Positions 44,549 to 53,502 of a DNA stretch of 64,000 bases are shown here, piece after piece. Made by a program: the position numbers and the translations under genes. Position 1 is the stretch's first letter, and every line of letters begins with the position of its first letter. Source of the stretch: DATFVJ01 sp963826515 (lineage in GTDB: Bacteria; Actinomycetota; Actinomycetes; Streptosporangiales; Streptosporangiaceae); assembly GCA_963826515.1 (NCBI GenBank), contig CAWGXI010000018.1, forward strand, positions 62,001 to 126,000, read 5' to 3'. Under the pieces are notes generated by a model. The model did not search any database. It was not told the origin of the DNA and worked only from the letters and a program-made list of their open reading frames with translations.

Positions 44549-44569
44549 CCCCCGGCTTTAGCCGTGGGG
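44549..44569 (+). ncRNA. IS605-type right-end/omega-RNA-like hairpin, right copy
   Basis: CCCC-C-GGC-ttta-GCC-G-T-GGGG, followed by aggatgtcaag. It closes the TnpB remnant, and the pucR stop codon (44576-44578) lies directly at its edge. Sequence and position match the right end of IS605-type elements, whose transcript provides the TnpB guide scaffold (established for the family). Confidence 0.55.
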
Positions 44570-44575
44570 AGGATG

Positions 44576-46225
44576 TCAAGAAAGTACCCGCGGCGCGTCG
44601 CGCGGGTAGCCCGGTGCCCGCTCGATCGAGTCCAGCGCCAGCAGGGCAACGTGCAGGGACAGCCGCGACTGCGCCGATCCGAGGTTGGCGCCCAGCACGC
44701 TCTCGATCTGCCCGAGACGCTGATAGAGCGTGGGGCGTGCGAGCCCGGCGCGTGCGGCCGCCTCGGCCTTGTTGCCCCCGGCCTCCAGGTAGGCGGCCAG
44801 CGTCTCGGTGAGCTTCGTGCGGTGGGCGTCGTCGTAGGTAAGCAGCGGGCCAAGCTCGCGTTCCGCGAATGTCTGCACCCGCGGGTCGTCACGGAGAAGG
44901 TGCAGCAGGCCGCGCAGGCGCAAGTCGGGTAGCCGGTAGAACAGCCGCCCGTCGGGATTAGCCGCCGCGGCGTCCGCCACCTGTATCGCCTCCATGAATG
45001 AGCGCCTGACCTCACGAAACGAGTCAGTTACCGATCCAGAGGCGACGACGGGCGCGCCGCCGAGCCTGCCGCGCAGCCGCTCCGCGAGGCGAGCGAGAAC
45101 TGGCTCGGGGTCGCCGGGCTGCTGCAGCGCGAGCAGAGCGCCCACCCGGACGTCGTCGAGCGAGCCCACCAGCGCAGGGACCCGGATCTCACGGCACACC
45201 GCTGCTGCCGCGTCCGCCACCGCGAGCGCCCGCCTGTGCGCGAGCAGGCCCTGTGCACCGTCAGCGCTACCGTCGCCGGCCCTTATCACCACGCCGAGCA
45301 GCCGCCGGCCTGCGACGGGCACGCCGAGCGCGCGGGTGCGGACCGCCGCGTCCTCGGGGTCCGCGTAGGCGTGCGCGAGGATCCCTGCCAGGACCGTGCG
45401 ATGGGCCTGGCGCTCCAGGCTCTCCCGCTGGTGTTCGAGCAGGCGGGCCAGCGCCAGCGTGGTGGCGGCCCGCTCGATGAGCACCGTGTGGCGCGGCTGC
45501 GGCGGGCCGCCGCAGACGAAGATCAGCCGCCCCCAGTCCTCGCCGCGCGCCCCGACCGTGGTGACCAGCCAGCCCGACACCCGGTCATACGCGGTCCGCC
45601 TCGCGGGCGCAACGGCGCGGGCCCGCGACTCCCAGCCAGCGAGCAGCACGGCGGGATCGGCGGTGGCGGGCTCACAGGCGAGCACGTGATGGGCCAGGTT
45701 CTCGAGGACCACCGGCTTGCCCGCAAGCGCGGCCGACTGCCTGACGATCTCCTCGGCCCGCGCGCCAGCCACGGCAAGCTGGGTGAACACCTCGTGCAGG
45801 TGTTCCGATTCGCGTAGTTCGGCCATCTGCGCGTCGATGATCCTTGCGTGCACGGCTTCCGTGATCTCGACGAACGCCGTCTCGCGGGCGAGCGCGATCA
45901 GCGGCAGCCCGTGCTTGCTTGCGGCGTCCACCAGCGCCGGTGGCAGGGAGCGCAGGTAGCGGCGGCCGAGTTCGACAACCAGCCCGCTGGCCCCGACAGC
46001 GGCAAGTTCTGCCACGTAGCTGGCGAGGAGGCCGGGCGCGTCCGGCAGGCCGATCCCGGTGGCGAGCACAAGCTCGCCGCCACGCAGCAGGCGCGCGGCG
46101 TCGGCGAGCTCGATCGCGTGCACCCAGCGCACCGGCGCGTCGAGCCGGCCGGTGCCGGCCAGCACCTCGGGCTCGCCGCGGCGGACCGGGTCGAGCGCGA
46201 GTACCTCGGCGAGAGTTGGCAGCAT
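44576..46225 (-). CDS. PucR-family transcriptional regulator
   Basis: 549 residues from ATG 46225 (AAGGGA upstream). The N-terminal PucR domain begins LPTLAEVLALDPVRRGEPEV with ADAARLLRGGELVLATGIGL and a conserved SKHGLPLIALARETAFVEIT. A middle GGDEF-like CdaR region contains RRLLGVVIRAGDG. The C-terminal HTH_30 domain ends LTETLAAYLEAGGNKAEAAA, ARAGLARPTLYQRLGQIESV. PucR/CdaR regulators control ureide, purine, pyrimidine or amino-acid catabolism. It is divergent from the aminotransferase at 46474, its probable target. The IS605 right end abuts its stop but the C-terminus looks complete. Confidence 0.93.
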   Translation of the reverse strand: MLPTLAEVLALDPVRRGEPEVLAGTGRLDAPVRWVHAIELADAARLLRGGELVLATGIGLPDAPGLLASYVAELAAVGASGLVVELGRRYLRSLPPALVDAASKHGLPLIALARETAFVEITEAVHARIIDAQMAELRESEHLHEVFTQLAVAGARAEEIVRQSAALAGKPVVLENLAHHVLACEPATADPAVLLAGWESRARAVAPARRTAYDRVSGWLVTTVGARGEDWGRLIFVCGGPPQPRHTVLIERAATTLALARLLEHQRESLERQAHRTVLAGILAHAYADPEDAAVRTRALGVPVAGRRLLGVVIRAGDGSADGAQGLLAHRRALAVADAAAAVCREIRVPALVGSLDDVRVGALLALQQPGDPEPVLARLAERLRGRLGGAPVVASGSVTDSFREVRRSFMEAIQVADAAAANPDGRLFYRLPDLRLRGLLHLLRDDPRVQTFAERELGPLLTYDDAHRTKLTETLAAYLEAGGNKAEAAARAGLARPTLYQRLGQIESVLGANLGSAQSRLSLHVALLALDSIERAPGYPRDAPRVLS

Positions 46226-46240
46226 GGGTGTCCCTTCGCT

Positions 46241-46367
46241 GGTGTGCCAGCTGCAGAGTGGTCCGCCCCGTGGGCGTGCCATGGACACGGCGGGCGGGCT
46301 TGGCGGCCGGTCGCGCCGCTTCCCTGTCACCCCGTGGGTGTGCCAGCTGCGGGAGTGGTCCGCGCCG
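46241..46367. repeat. Pair of 27-30 bp imperfect direct repeats upstream of pucR
   Basis: ggtgtgccagctgc followed by gagtggtccgc occurs at 46241-46270 and 46336-46367. They lie between the divergent promoters and could be regulator sites or a simple duplication. Confidence 0.55.
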
Positions 46368-46401
46368 CGGCAGCCGTTATGCATCAGTGTTTTATACACA
46401 T

Positions 46402-46429
46402 TGTAAGCACAGAGCAACATTTGCTTACA
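46402..46429. promoter_or_regulatory. Operator-like inverted repeat TGTAAGCA-N12-TGCTTACA
   Basis: TGTAAGCA (46402-46409) and TGCTTACA (46422-46429) are perfect inverted copies with a 12-base spacer in an AT-richer stretch, 45 bases before the aminotransferase start and 177 bases before pucR. Good candidate binding site for the divergent PucR protein. Confidence 0.6.
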
Positions 46430-46473
46430 CTTCGTCAGTTGGCAGCCCCTTCGTGGCCGGGCAGACTGGTGGA

Positions 46474-47811
46474 ATGGCAGACTCTGACCTTCTCGCCCGC
46501 CACCGCGCGGTCATGCCCCACTGGGCGGCCCTCTACTACGAGCACCCGATCGAGCTGGTGCGCGGCGAGGGCAGCCGAGTCACCGACTCCGGCGGCCGCA
46601 GCTATCTGGACTTCTTCGCCGGCATCCTGACCAACATGATCGGCTACAACGTCCCCGAGGTGCGTGAAGCGGTCCAGCGCCAGCTGTCCACCGGCATCGT
46701 GCACACATCCACGCTCTACCTCATCAGGCAGCAGGTCGAGCTGGCCGAGAAGATCGCCCGGCTGTCCGGCATCGAGGACGCCAAGGTCTTCTTCGTCAAC
46801 TCAGGCACCGAGGCGAACGAGACCGCACTGCTGCTCGCGACCTCCGCCCGCCGCAGTGACCAGGTCCTCGCGATGCGGGGCAGCTACCACGGCCGCTCGT
46901 TCGGCGCCGTAGCGATCACAGGTAACCGCGGCTGGAAACCATCCTCGCTTTCCCCGCTCAACGTGCACTATCTGCACGGCGCCGACCGGCAGCTGCCAGC
47001 GTTCGCGGGCATGCCGGACAGCGAGTACATCGCGGCCTGCGTCGCGGACCTGCGGTACGTGCTCGCCACGGCGACGGCCGGCGACGTCGCCTGCCTGATC
47101 GCCGAGCCCGTGCAGGGCGTTGGCGGGTTCACGATGGCGCCTGACGGGCTGTTCGGCGCGTACAAGGAGGTGCTCGATGCCCACGGCATCCTGCTCATCT
47201 CCGACGAGGTGCAGACCGGGTGGGGCCGCACCGGCGACAGTTTCTGGGGGATCGGCAACCACGGGGTGACCCCTGACATCATGACGTTCGCCAAGGGCCT
47301 GGCGAACGGGTTCGCGATCGGTGGCGTGGTGGCCCGCGGCTCGCTGATGGACGCCCTCCCCGCCGCGGGGATATCCACCTTCGGCGGCAATCCGCTGTCC
47401 ACCACGGCCGCGGCCGCGACCCTCAGCTACGCGCTCGATCACGACCTGCAGGCCAACGCGCGCGCGCTGGGCCGGCTGATCATCGACGGACTACGGGAGC
47501 AGGTCGGACGGCTGCCCGTGGTCGGCGACGTGCGCGGCAAGGGCCTGATGTTCGCTGTGGATCTTGTCGAACCCGGCACCGGCGAGCCGAGCCCGCGGCT
47601 GGCCACGCGGGTGCTCGAGGAGACCCGCACGCGCGGGCTGCTGATCGGGAAGGGCGGGCTGACGGGAAGCACGCTGCGGATGGCGCCGCCGATGGTCCTG
47701 TCGGAGGCTGAGGCGAAGGAGGGTCTAGGCATCCTGGCCGAGGCGATCAGCGGCGTCAATAGCCAGGCCAACGCCGAGGCGGCCGCCGCACGGGGCGGAC
47801 CACATGACTAG
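46474..47811 (+). CDS. Class III aminotransferase (AGXT2/beta-alanine type)
   Basis: 445 residues from ATG 46474 (weak GGTGG upstream). MPHWAALYYEHPIELVRGEG and GGRSYLDFFAGILTNMIGYN open the enzyme; FFVNSGTEANETALLLATSA, MRGSYHGRSFGAVAITGN, LIAEPVQGVGGFTMAPDGLF, SDEVQTGWGRTGDSFWG and the PLP-lysine segment IMTFAKGLANGFAIGG are intact. Family members deaminate beta-alanine, 3-aminoisobutyrate or GABA with pyruvate or glyoxylate. The next gene is a CoA-acylating semialdehyde dehydrogenase whose start overlaps this stop by eight bases, so both act in sequence. Confidence 0.88.
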   Translation: MADSDLLARHRAVMPHWAALYYEHPIELVRGEGSRVTDSGGRSYLDFFAGILTNMIGYNVPEVREAVQRQLSTGIVHTSTLYLIRQQVELAEKIARLSGIEDAKVFFVNSGTEANETALLLATSARRSDQVLAMRGSYHGRSFGAVAITGNRGWKPSSLSPLNVHYLHGADRQLPAFAGMPDSEYIAACVADLRYVLATATAGDVACLIAEPVQGVGGFTMAPDGLFGAYKEVLDAHGILLISDEVQTGWGRTGDSFWGIGNHGVTPDIMTFAKGLANGFAIGGVVARGSLMDALPAAGISTFGGNPLSTTAAAATLSYALDHDLQANARALGRLIIDGLREQVGRLPVVGDVRGKGLMFAVDLVEPGTGEPSPRLATRVLEETRTRGLLIGKGGLTGSTLRMAPPMVLSEAEAKEGLGILAEAISGVNSQANAEAAAARGGPHD

Positions 47812-49442
47812 CGCCGGTCCCGGCGGCGACTTCGATCCCGGCCGCGCGCCGCGCCACATCACGCACTGGATCGGCGGCAAGCCGTGGATGGGCACGGCGC
47901 ACAGTGCACAACCACAGCGCAGACAACCACGGGGCAAGCAAACAACCGGGCACCGGGCAAACAACCACGGGGCAAGGGGCCAGCGGCCAGGAAGCGCAGC
48001 GCTGCGGCGAGGTCTACAACCCGGCCACCGGCGAGGTCGCCGGGCTCGTCGACCTTGCGTCTGCCGCCGAGGTGGACGCCGCCGTCGCGGCCGCCTCCGC
48101 CGCCTTCGCGACCTGGCGCGAGGTGTCGCTTGCCAAACGGGCGTCGATCCTGTTCGCCTTCCGCGAGCTGGTCAAGCGCGAGTCCGCCGCGCTGGCCGCG
48201 TTGATCAGCTCAGAGCATGGCAAGGTGGAAACGGACGCGGCCGGTGAGGTCGCACGCGGGCTTGAGGTCATCGAGTTCGCCTGCGGCATCCCGCACCTGC
48301 TGAAGGGCGGCTTCTCGGAGAATGTGTCCACCCGTGTGGACTCGTATTCGATCCGGCAGCCGCTCGGCGTCGTGGCGGGCATTACACCGTTCAACTTCCC
48401 CGCGATGGTGCCGATGTGGATGTTCCCTGTCGCGATCGCATGCGGTAACACCTTCGTGCTCAAGCCGTCGGAGAAGGACCCTTCCGCGTCGGTGCGGATC
48501 GCCGAAATGTGGGCGGAGGCGGGGCTGCCTGACGGCGTGTTCAACGTGGTCCAGGGCGACAAGGTGGCGGTCGACGCGCTGCTGCGCCATCCCGGCGTCA
48601 AGGCCGTCAGCTTCGTCGGCTCCACGCCTATCGCGCGGTACGTGTACGAGAACGGGACGGCGGCGGGCAAGCGGGTACAGGCCCTCGGCGGCGCCAAGAA
48701 CCACATGGTGGTGCTCCCCGACGCCGACCTGGATCTGGCCGCGGACGCCGCGGTGTCCGCCGGGTTCGGGTCGGCAGGGGAGCGGTGCATGGCGATCTCG
48801 GTCGTGGCGGCGGTTGACCCGGCTGGCGACGAGCTCATCGAGAAGATCAAGGACAGGGTGGCCAAGCTCCAGGTCGGCCCGGGCAGCGACGAGCGGTCAG
48901 AAATGGGCCCGCTGGTCACCGGCCCGCACCGGGACAGGGTCGCCGGATATCTCGACACCGGGGTCAAGGAGGGTGCCACGCTGGCCATCGACGGCCGCGT
49001 CCACCCGGTCATCGGCGGCGACCCGGCCGGGTTCTGGCTGGGGCCTTCCGTGCTCGACCATGTCGCGCCAGGCATGAGCTGCTATGCCGACGAGATATTC
49101 GGCCCTGTGCTCTGCGTCGTGCGAGTGCCAAGCTACGAGTCCGCGCTCGGGCTGATCAACGCGAATCCTTACGGCAACGGAACGGCGATCTTCACCAACG
49201 ACGGCGGTGCCGCGCGCCTGTTCGCCAGTCAGGTCGAGGTCGGCATGATCGGGATCAACGTGCCTATCCCGGTCCCGATGGCGTACTACTCGTTCGGCGG
49301 GTGGAAGGCGTCATTGTTCGGTGACACGCATGTGCACGGCACCGAAGGGGTGCACTTTTATACGCGTGGCAAGGTTGTCACGTCGCGCTGGCTGGAACCG
49401 GGCCACGGCGGGGTCAACCTCGGCTTCCCGGTAAACGCGTGA
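47804..49442 (+). pseudogene. mmsA: CoA-acylating (methyl)malonate-semialdehyde dehydrogenase, frame broken in an N-terminal repeat tract
   Basis: The family N-terminus ITHWIGGKPWMGT is encoded from ATG 47804 (overlapping the aminotransferase stop), but the main body is in another frame that opens at GTG 47904. The change lies in the repeat tract 47907-47980. The body is intact: GEVYNPATGEVAGLVDLASA, VVAGITPFNFPAMVPMWMFP, VSFVGSTPIARYVYENG, catalytic Cys in FGSAGERCMAISVVAAV and FFGPVLCV-like EIFGPVLCVVRVPSYESALG. It converts malonate or methylmalonate semialdehyde plus CoA to acetyl- or propionyl-CoA. Translation from GTG 47904 would replace about 30 N-terminal residues with a His/Thr/Gly-rich tail and might still give an active enzyme. 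Confidence 0.82.
47907..47980. repeat. Short repeat tract inside the mmsA N-terminus
   Basis: acaaccacggggcaag is present twice identically (47923-47938, 47961-47976) with related acaaccacagcgcag and acaaccgggcaccgggcaa units. The reading frame changes across this tract. Confidence 0.7.
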
Positions 49443-49488
49443 CGCCTGAGCCCGGCTGCGTAAGTGGCATGGCCCGGGCCCACGTAGG

Positions 49489-49534
49489 AGCGCCGCGGAT
49501 CGCGTGCGCTATAGCACCTGCGATCCGCGGCGCT
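49489..49534. terminator. 15-bp hairpin between convergent genes
   Basis: AGCGCCGCGGATCGC (49489-49503) pairs with 49520-49534; the 16-base loop itself contains GTGC/GCAC arms (49504-49507, 49514-49517). It separates mmsA (+) from the small membrane gene (-), whose stop lies in the loop. Likely bidirectional terminator. Confidence 0.8.
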
Positions 49535-49805
49535 GTTGCGGGGGCACCTGGCCGCTGCGCGAAAGCGAGATGCCTGCGACGACGAATAGTGCGACGGCGA
49601 CGACGAGTGCGCCGATGCCGCGGATGGTGTGGTGGCTCTTGGTCTTGGCGAGATCCTTGCCAGGAAGGAAGCCCGGTATCGTCGCTGCCGTCTTGGTCAG
49701 ATAGATCGCGCCTGCGATCAAGAACAGCACCGCGATCACGGCCATGACCACGGCGAGGGCCATCGTGCCGCCATGCCGACCACCCGATGCGCTGACAGAG
49801 CTCAA
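49509..49805 (-). CDS. Small two-helix membrane protein A (tandem paralogue)
   Basis: 98 residues. It begins MSSVSASGGRHGGTMALAVV, then a first helix (VVMAVIAVLFLIAGAIYL), a linker TKTAATIPGFLPGKDLAKTK and a second helix (IRGIGALVVAVALFVVAGIS). The gene 170 bases upstream on the same strand has the same start, the same linker pattern (T-x-x-x-x-P-x-(F/Y)-L-P-G-(K/R)) and the same second helix, so the two are a tandem duplication. Function unknown. Confidence 0.8.
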   Translation of the reverse strand: MSSVSASGGRHGGTMALAVVMAVIAVLFLIAGAIYLTKTAATIPGFLPGKDLAKTKSHHTIRGIGALVVAVALFVVAGISLSRSGQVPPQQRRGSQVL

Positions 49806-49919
49806 CGTGTCCTCTTCGGGAAACCATTTCTGCGTGCCGCACGCTACCGGCTCGGCCGGTCGCTGCGGGTAGGGTCGGCCAAACGCCTCACAACGCCCTG
49901 ACGCATTGCCGCACGTTTA

Positions 49920-49954
49920 CGGGCTGGCCCGGCACATCTGTGCGGGCCAGCCCG
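49920..49954. terminator. 11-bp hairpin after small membrane gene B
   Basis: CGGGCTGGCCC (49920-49930) pairs with 49944-49954, loop of 13 bases with inner GCAC/GTGC. It lies 20 bases beyond the stop of the gene ending at 49975, on the minus strand. Confidence 0.75.
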
Positions 49955-49974
49955 TTCGGCAGGCTCTTCCCTGG

Positions 49975-50250
49975 CTAAGCCGGCGGTCCCGCCGGCTTGC
50001 TACCGCCTCGCACTGCGATCCCGGCGCCAACCAGGGCGATTACCGCCACAACGAACGCGCCGATGGCGCGGAGGCTGTCGTGACCCGTGTTGCCCTCTCG
50101 CCGCCCAGGCAGGTAGCTGGGCAGCGACTCCGAGGTCTTTGCCAGGTAGATGACGCCGACGATGATCGCGAGGATGGCGATGATCACCAAGATCACGGCA
50201 AGAGCCATCGACCCTGTCCGACGCCCACCCGATGCGCTGACCGAACTCAT
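49975..50250 (-). CDS. Small two-helix membrane protein B (tandem paralogue)
   Basis: 91 residues starting MSSVSASGGRRTGSMALAVI, with helices VILVIIAILAIIVGVIYLA and AIGAFVVAVIALVGAGIAV around the linker KTSESLPSYLPGRREGNTGH. It is paralogous to the gene at 49509. Each copy has its own downstream hairpin, so they are probably separate transcription units. Ends with a short Gly/Ser/Pro tail. Function unknown. Confidence 0.8.
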   Translation of the reverse strand: MSSVSASGGRRTGSMALAVILVIIAILAIIVGVIYLAKTSESLPSYLPGRREGNTGHDSLRAIGAFVVAVIALVGAGIAVRGGSKPAGPPA

Positions 50251-50356
50251 GTCTCCTCCTCGGCGGAGCCATTCATGCGTGCCGAGGTTACTCCTATGGC
50301 GCCGGGGCGCGACGTAAGCGGCCGCATCGTTGGCGTAATGATGAACGTTACGTTGG

Positions 50357-51727
50357 CTATTCGTGGCTGAAAGCGTCCTCGAGGATGGCCAGGCCCTCGT
50401 CTATCAGACCGTCGCCGATTACCAGCGGCGGCAGGAAACGCAGCACGTTGCCGAACGTGCCGCAGGTGAGGACCATGAGGCCGGCGCTGTGGCAGGCCGA
50501 GGCAACGCGCTTGGCGACGTCGGGAGCGGGCTCGATGGTCCCTGGCACGGTTAGCTCGACGGCGAGCATCGCGCCGCGGCCGCGCACGTCGGCGATCACC
50601 GGGCAGCGCGCAGCGAGTTCTCGCAGGCGGGGCCGCATCACCGAGCAGATGTGCCGTGCCCGCCCCGCAAGGTCGCCGCTTTCCATCGCCTGTATCGCGC
50701 CGAGGGCGGCCGCGCAGGCAATCGGGTTGCCGCCGTACGTACCGCCCAGGCCGCCCGCATGCACCGCGTCCATGAGGTCGGTGCGGCCGGTCACGGCGGC
50801 AAGCGGCAGGCCGCCCGCGATCCCCTTCGCGGTGGCGACCAGGTCGGGGACGACGCCTTCGTGGTCGCAGGCGAACCAGTCGCCGGTGCGGCAGAAACCG
50901 GTCTGTATCTCGTCGGCGATGAACACGATGCCGTTGTCGCCGCAGAAGTCCGCGAGCCGTGGCAGGAAGCCGCTTGGCGGCACGATGAATCCGCCCTCAC
51001 CCTGAATCGGCTCGATGATCACCGCGGCCACGTTCTGCTCGCCGACCTGGGTGTGGATCAGCTCCGCGACCTCAGCGAATGCCTCCTCCGCGCAGTGCTC
51101 TGGACCGGTTGGCCAGCGCAGCGGGTAGGCCATAGGCATCCGGTAGATCTCCCCCGCGAACGGCCCGAACCGGTGCTTGTACGGCATGTTCTTCGCCGTT
51201 AGCGCCATGGTCAGGTTGGTGCGGCCGTGATACGCGTGGTCGAACGCGATGACGGCAGGGCGCCCGGTGGCGTGCCTGGCGATCTTCACGGCGTTCTCCA
51301 CCGCCTCGGCGCCCGAGTTGAACAGGGCGGAGCGCTTGTCATGGTCTCCTGGGGTCAGCCGGGCGAGTTCCTCGCAGACGGACACGTAGCCCTCGTACGG
51401 CGCGACCATGAAGCAGGTGTGGGTGAACCTGCGTACCTGTTCGGTTACCCGGTCGACTACCTCGGGCGCACTGTTGCCGACGCCGGTGACGGCGATGCCG
51501 GAGCCGAAGTCGATGAGAGAGTTGCCGTCGGCATCCACGAGCACGCCGCCGCCCGCGGCAGTGACGAACACGGGGAGCACATGGCTCACGCCTTTGGCGA
51601 CACTATGTGCCCTCCGGACGAGCAGTTCGCGCGACGCGGGTCCTGGGATCTCGGTGACGAGCCTGCGTTCTTGCGGCAGTGCCGGGCCGCCGGTCGCCAC
51701 CTGCTGTCCCGCTATGTTCGCAGTCAT
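50357..51727 (-). CDS. gabT: 4-aminobutyrate aminotransferase
   Basis: 456 residues from ATG 51727. GabT features: LVDADGNSLIDFGSGIAVTG, ALFNSGAEAVENAVKIARHA, AFDHAYHGRTNLTMALTAKN, VIIEPIQGEGGFIVPPSGFL, VFIADEIQTGFCRTGDWFAC and the PLP-lysine region VATAKGIAGGLPLAAVTGR, with GLGGTYGGNPIACAAALGAI. It moves the amino group of GABA to 2-oxoglutarate, giving succinate semialdehyde. It would consume the GABA produced by the putrescine module at 27-31 kb. A start further upstream (51844) is less likely because the family sequence begins shortly after 51727. No adjacent gabD is present in the window. Confidence 0.93.
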   Translation of the reverse strand: MTANIAGQQVATGGPALPQERRLVTEIPGPASRELLVRRAHSVAKGVSHVLPVFVTAAGGGVLVDADGNSLIDFGSGIAVTGVGNSAPEVVDRVTEQVRRFTHTCFMVAPYEGYVSVCEELARLTPGDHDKRSALFNSGAEAVENAVKIARHATGRPAVIAFDHAYHGRTNLTMALTAKNMPYKHRFGPFAGEIYRMPMAYPLRWPTGPEHCAEEAFAEVAELIHTQVGEQNVAAVIIEPIQGEGGFIVPPSGFLPRLADFCGDNGIVFIADEIQTGFCRTGDWFACDHEGVVPDLVATAKGIAGGLPLAAVTGRTDLMDAVHAGGLGGTYGGNPIACAAALGAIQAMESGDLAGRARHICSVMRPRLRELAARCPVIADVRGRGAMLAVELTVPGTIEPAPDVAKRVASACHSAGLMVLTCGTFGNVLRFLPPLVIGDGLIDEGLAILEDAFSHE

Positions 51728-52323
51728 AAGCCGACAATAGATGGCCGGGTCAGATTGGCCGCCAATGACCCTGTGCCGGCCCGTGGCCGGCGTGGGGGTG
51801 ACCTGCCCGGGGGCCCCGCCACTCGCCGGGCCTGGGCGAATCACCGGATGGGCAGGGCCTTCGTGATGGCGGGGCCTTCGTAATGGCGGGGCGTTCGTGA
51901 TGGCGGGCGTGGTGGCGGGGCCTTCGTGACAGTGTCAGCGGTGCTCCGCCCGCCCTACGGGCCCTGCGGGGTGTGCCACGTAGCGTCCCTACGGGCTAAC
52001 CATGCCGCGAGGAGCAGGGCCAACAGATGGGAGCAGGCTGCACAGGCGAGGAGCACCTCGCACAGCCGGGCTGATGAGGCATCCATAGGCACGCGGTGGC
52101 CTATAATCATAAAAATTCGGGGTTGACATACCCGGTGAGGTGTGTGACTTCCGCGCAATGGCACGGCGCGGGCGGTGGCATGGGTTCCTGGGCGCGAGCC
52201 CAGTTTTACGTTTGCCACTGGACCGCTGGATTAGGTGTCTGCTGGCATGTGCTGGTCCACCCTCGGCGGGCGGTCCTAGGTTCGATGATCGGGAGCCGTA
52301 CGGAGGAGCCATTCGGGCTTGAG
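51728..52323. other. Intergenic stretch with repeats and an AT-rich patch
   Basis: Between the gabT start and the kinase. It holds a repeat array (about 51850-51930) and an AT-rich patch (52098-52130) with TATAAT at 52102-52107 and TTGACA at 52123-52128, in the wrong order for one promoter. GGAGGAG occurs near 52301. No gene recognised. Confidence 0.45.
51850..51930. repeat. Imperfect 18-20 bp tandem repeat
   Basis: Units of the form gatggcggggccttcgtg recur four to five times with small variations, beyond the gabT 5' end. Confidence 0.65.
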
Positions 52324-53304
52324 ATGCAGTCGATCAATTACATAGCGCGGCTAAACGCAGGTGGCGCTGTGCGTCGTTCGCCAGCCGGACCTGCGGCTGC
52401 AACCTTGGCATCGGTAGCGGCGCGGATGGTCGTGTTGATCAGGTGCATTGCGGCGGCGTACATCGTCGTGCAGGTCGGCATCTGGCACTCGTTCTATGCG
52501 GCGCAGACATGGCGCCTCGCCGGGCCGGCCATTGCCGTGTGCTGGTCCGCCGGGCTTGTGGCCTGGACGGCCCGCCATCGGGCCGCGGCCTGGCTCGTCG
52601 CGGCCGACTCGGCGGTGCTCGTCATGCTCGCCTTGTCCGGTGCGTGGTCGGTGCCGCAAGAGATGCGTGGCGACACGGCGAGCTGGCTGTACATCCTGCT
52701 CGCAGCGCAGTCGGTGTTCCCGCTGTGGTGCGCACCGCTGGCACTGGGCGGGCCGCTGGTGCTGGCTTCTGGCGCTGCCTACTGGGCCGGAACTGTCTTC
52801 CTGGCTACGCCGCTTGCGCCAAACAGCGCTCCCGGTGCCTCAACGGCGCTGTTCTTCGTCGTGGTCACGGTTGCCTTGGCTGGTTACCTGATGCTGGAGC
52901 GCAGAGCCATCGGGGCCGACACCGCCCTCGCGGAAGCGGACGCCGCCGAGCATGAGCACTACGTCGCGTTGTGCCGGAGCACGGAGCGCCGCGAACACGA
53001 GCGCCTGCTGCATGACACGGTCCTCAACACGCTCACTGCGCTCGCCCGCCTGGGCAAGACGGAGAGTCCTGGGGAGGTCGTCGGCCGCTGCAGGCACGAC
53101 GTGGCCCTGATGGAGTACGTGCTCGGCGGGGCACGTGAGGGTGATCAGGGCTCTGCACGTAACGGTGATCAAGCAGCCCGAGAGCGGGGACCACACGGCC
53201 CGCTGACCGTCGCGATTGAGGCCGTGGCCCTGGAGATGCGCGCCCGCGGCCTTGACGTGCACGTCCGGGTGAGTGCCCGCAGCAGCGCACCCAGGCAGAT
53301 GCCG

Positions 53305-53380
53305 CCGCCGGCGCCGCCGGTGCCGCCCGTGCCGCCGGTTCCGCCGGTTCCGCCGGTGCCGCCCGTGCCGCCGGTGCCGG
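53305..53380. repeat. 9-bp repeat encoding Pro-Pro-Val in the kinase ATPase domain
   Basis: ccgccggtg-like units repeat about eight times, in frame, encoding PPVPPVPPVPPVPP within the catalytic domain before the N-box. An unusual place for a proline linker. Confidence 0.75.
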
Positions 53381-53502
53381 TGGCCGTTGTCGCCGTGGTC
53401 GCCCGCGCCGTGCGCGAGGCGCTCGCCAACGTAGTCCGCCATGCAGGCACGGCAGAGGCCTGGGTCGAGGTAGGCCTGCCGGGGCCGGGCCCCGCCGCGC
53501 CG

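Noticed and set aside
52102..52128. TATAAT and TTGACA near the kinase considered as a promoter
   Set aside because: The hexamers are in the wrong order and spacing for one plus-strand promoter and no -35 lies upstream of TATAAT.
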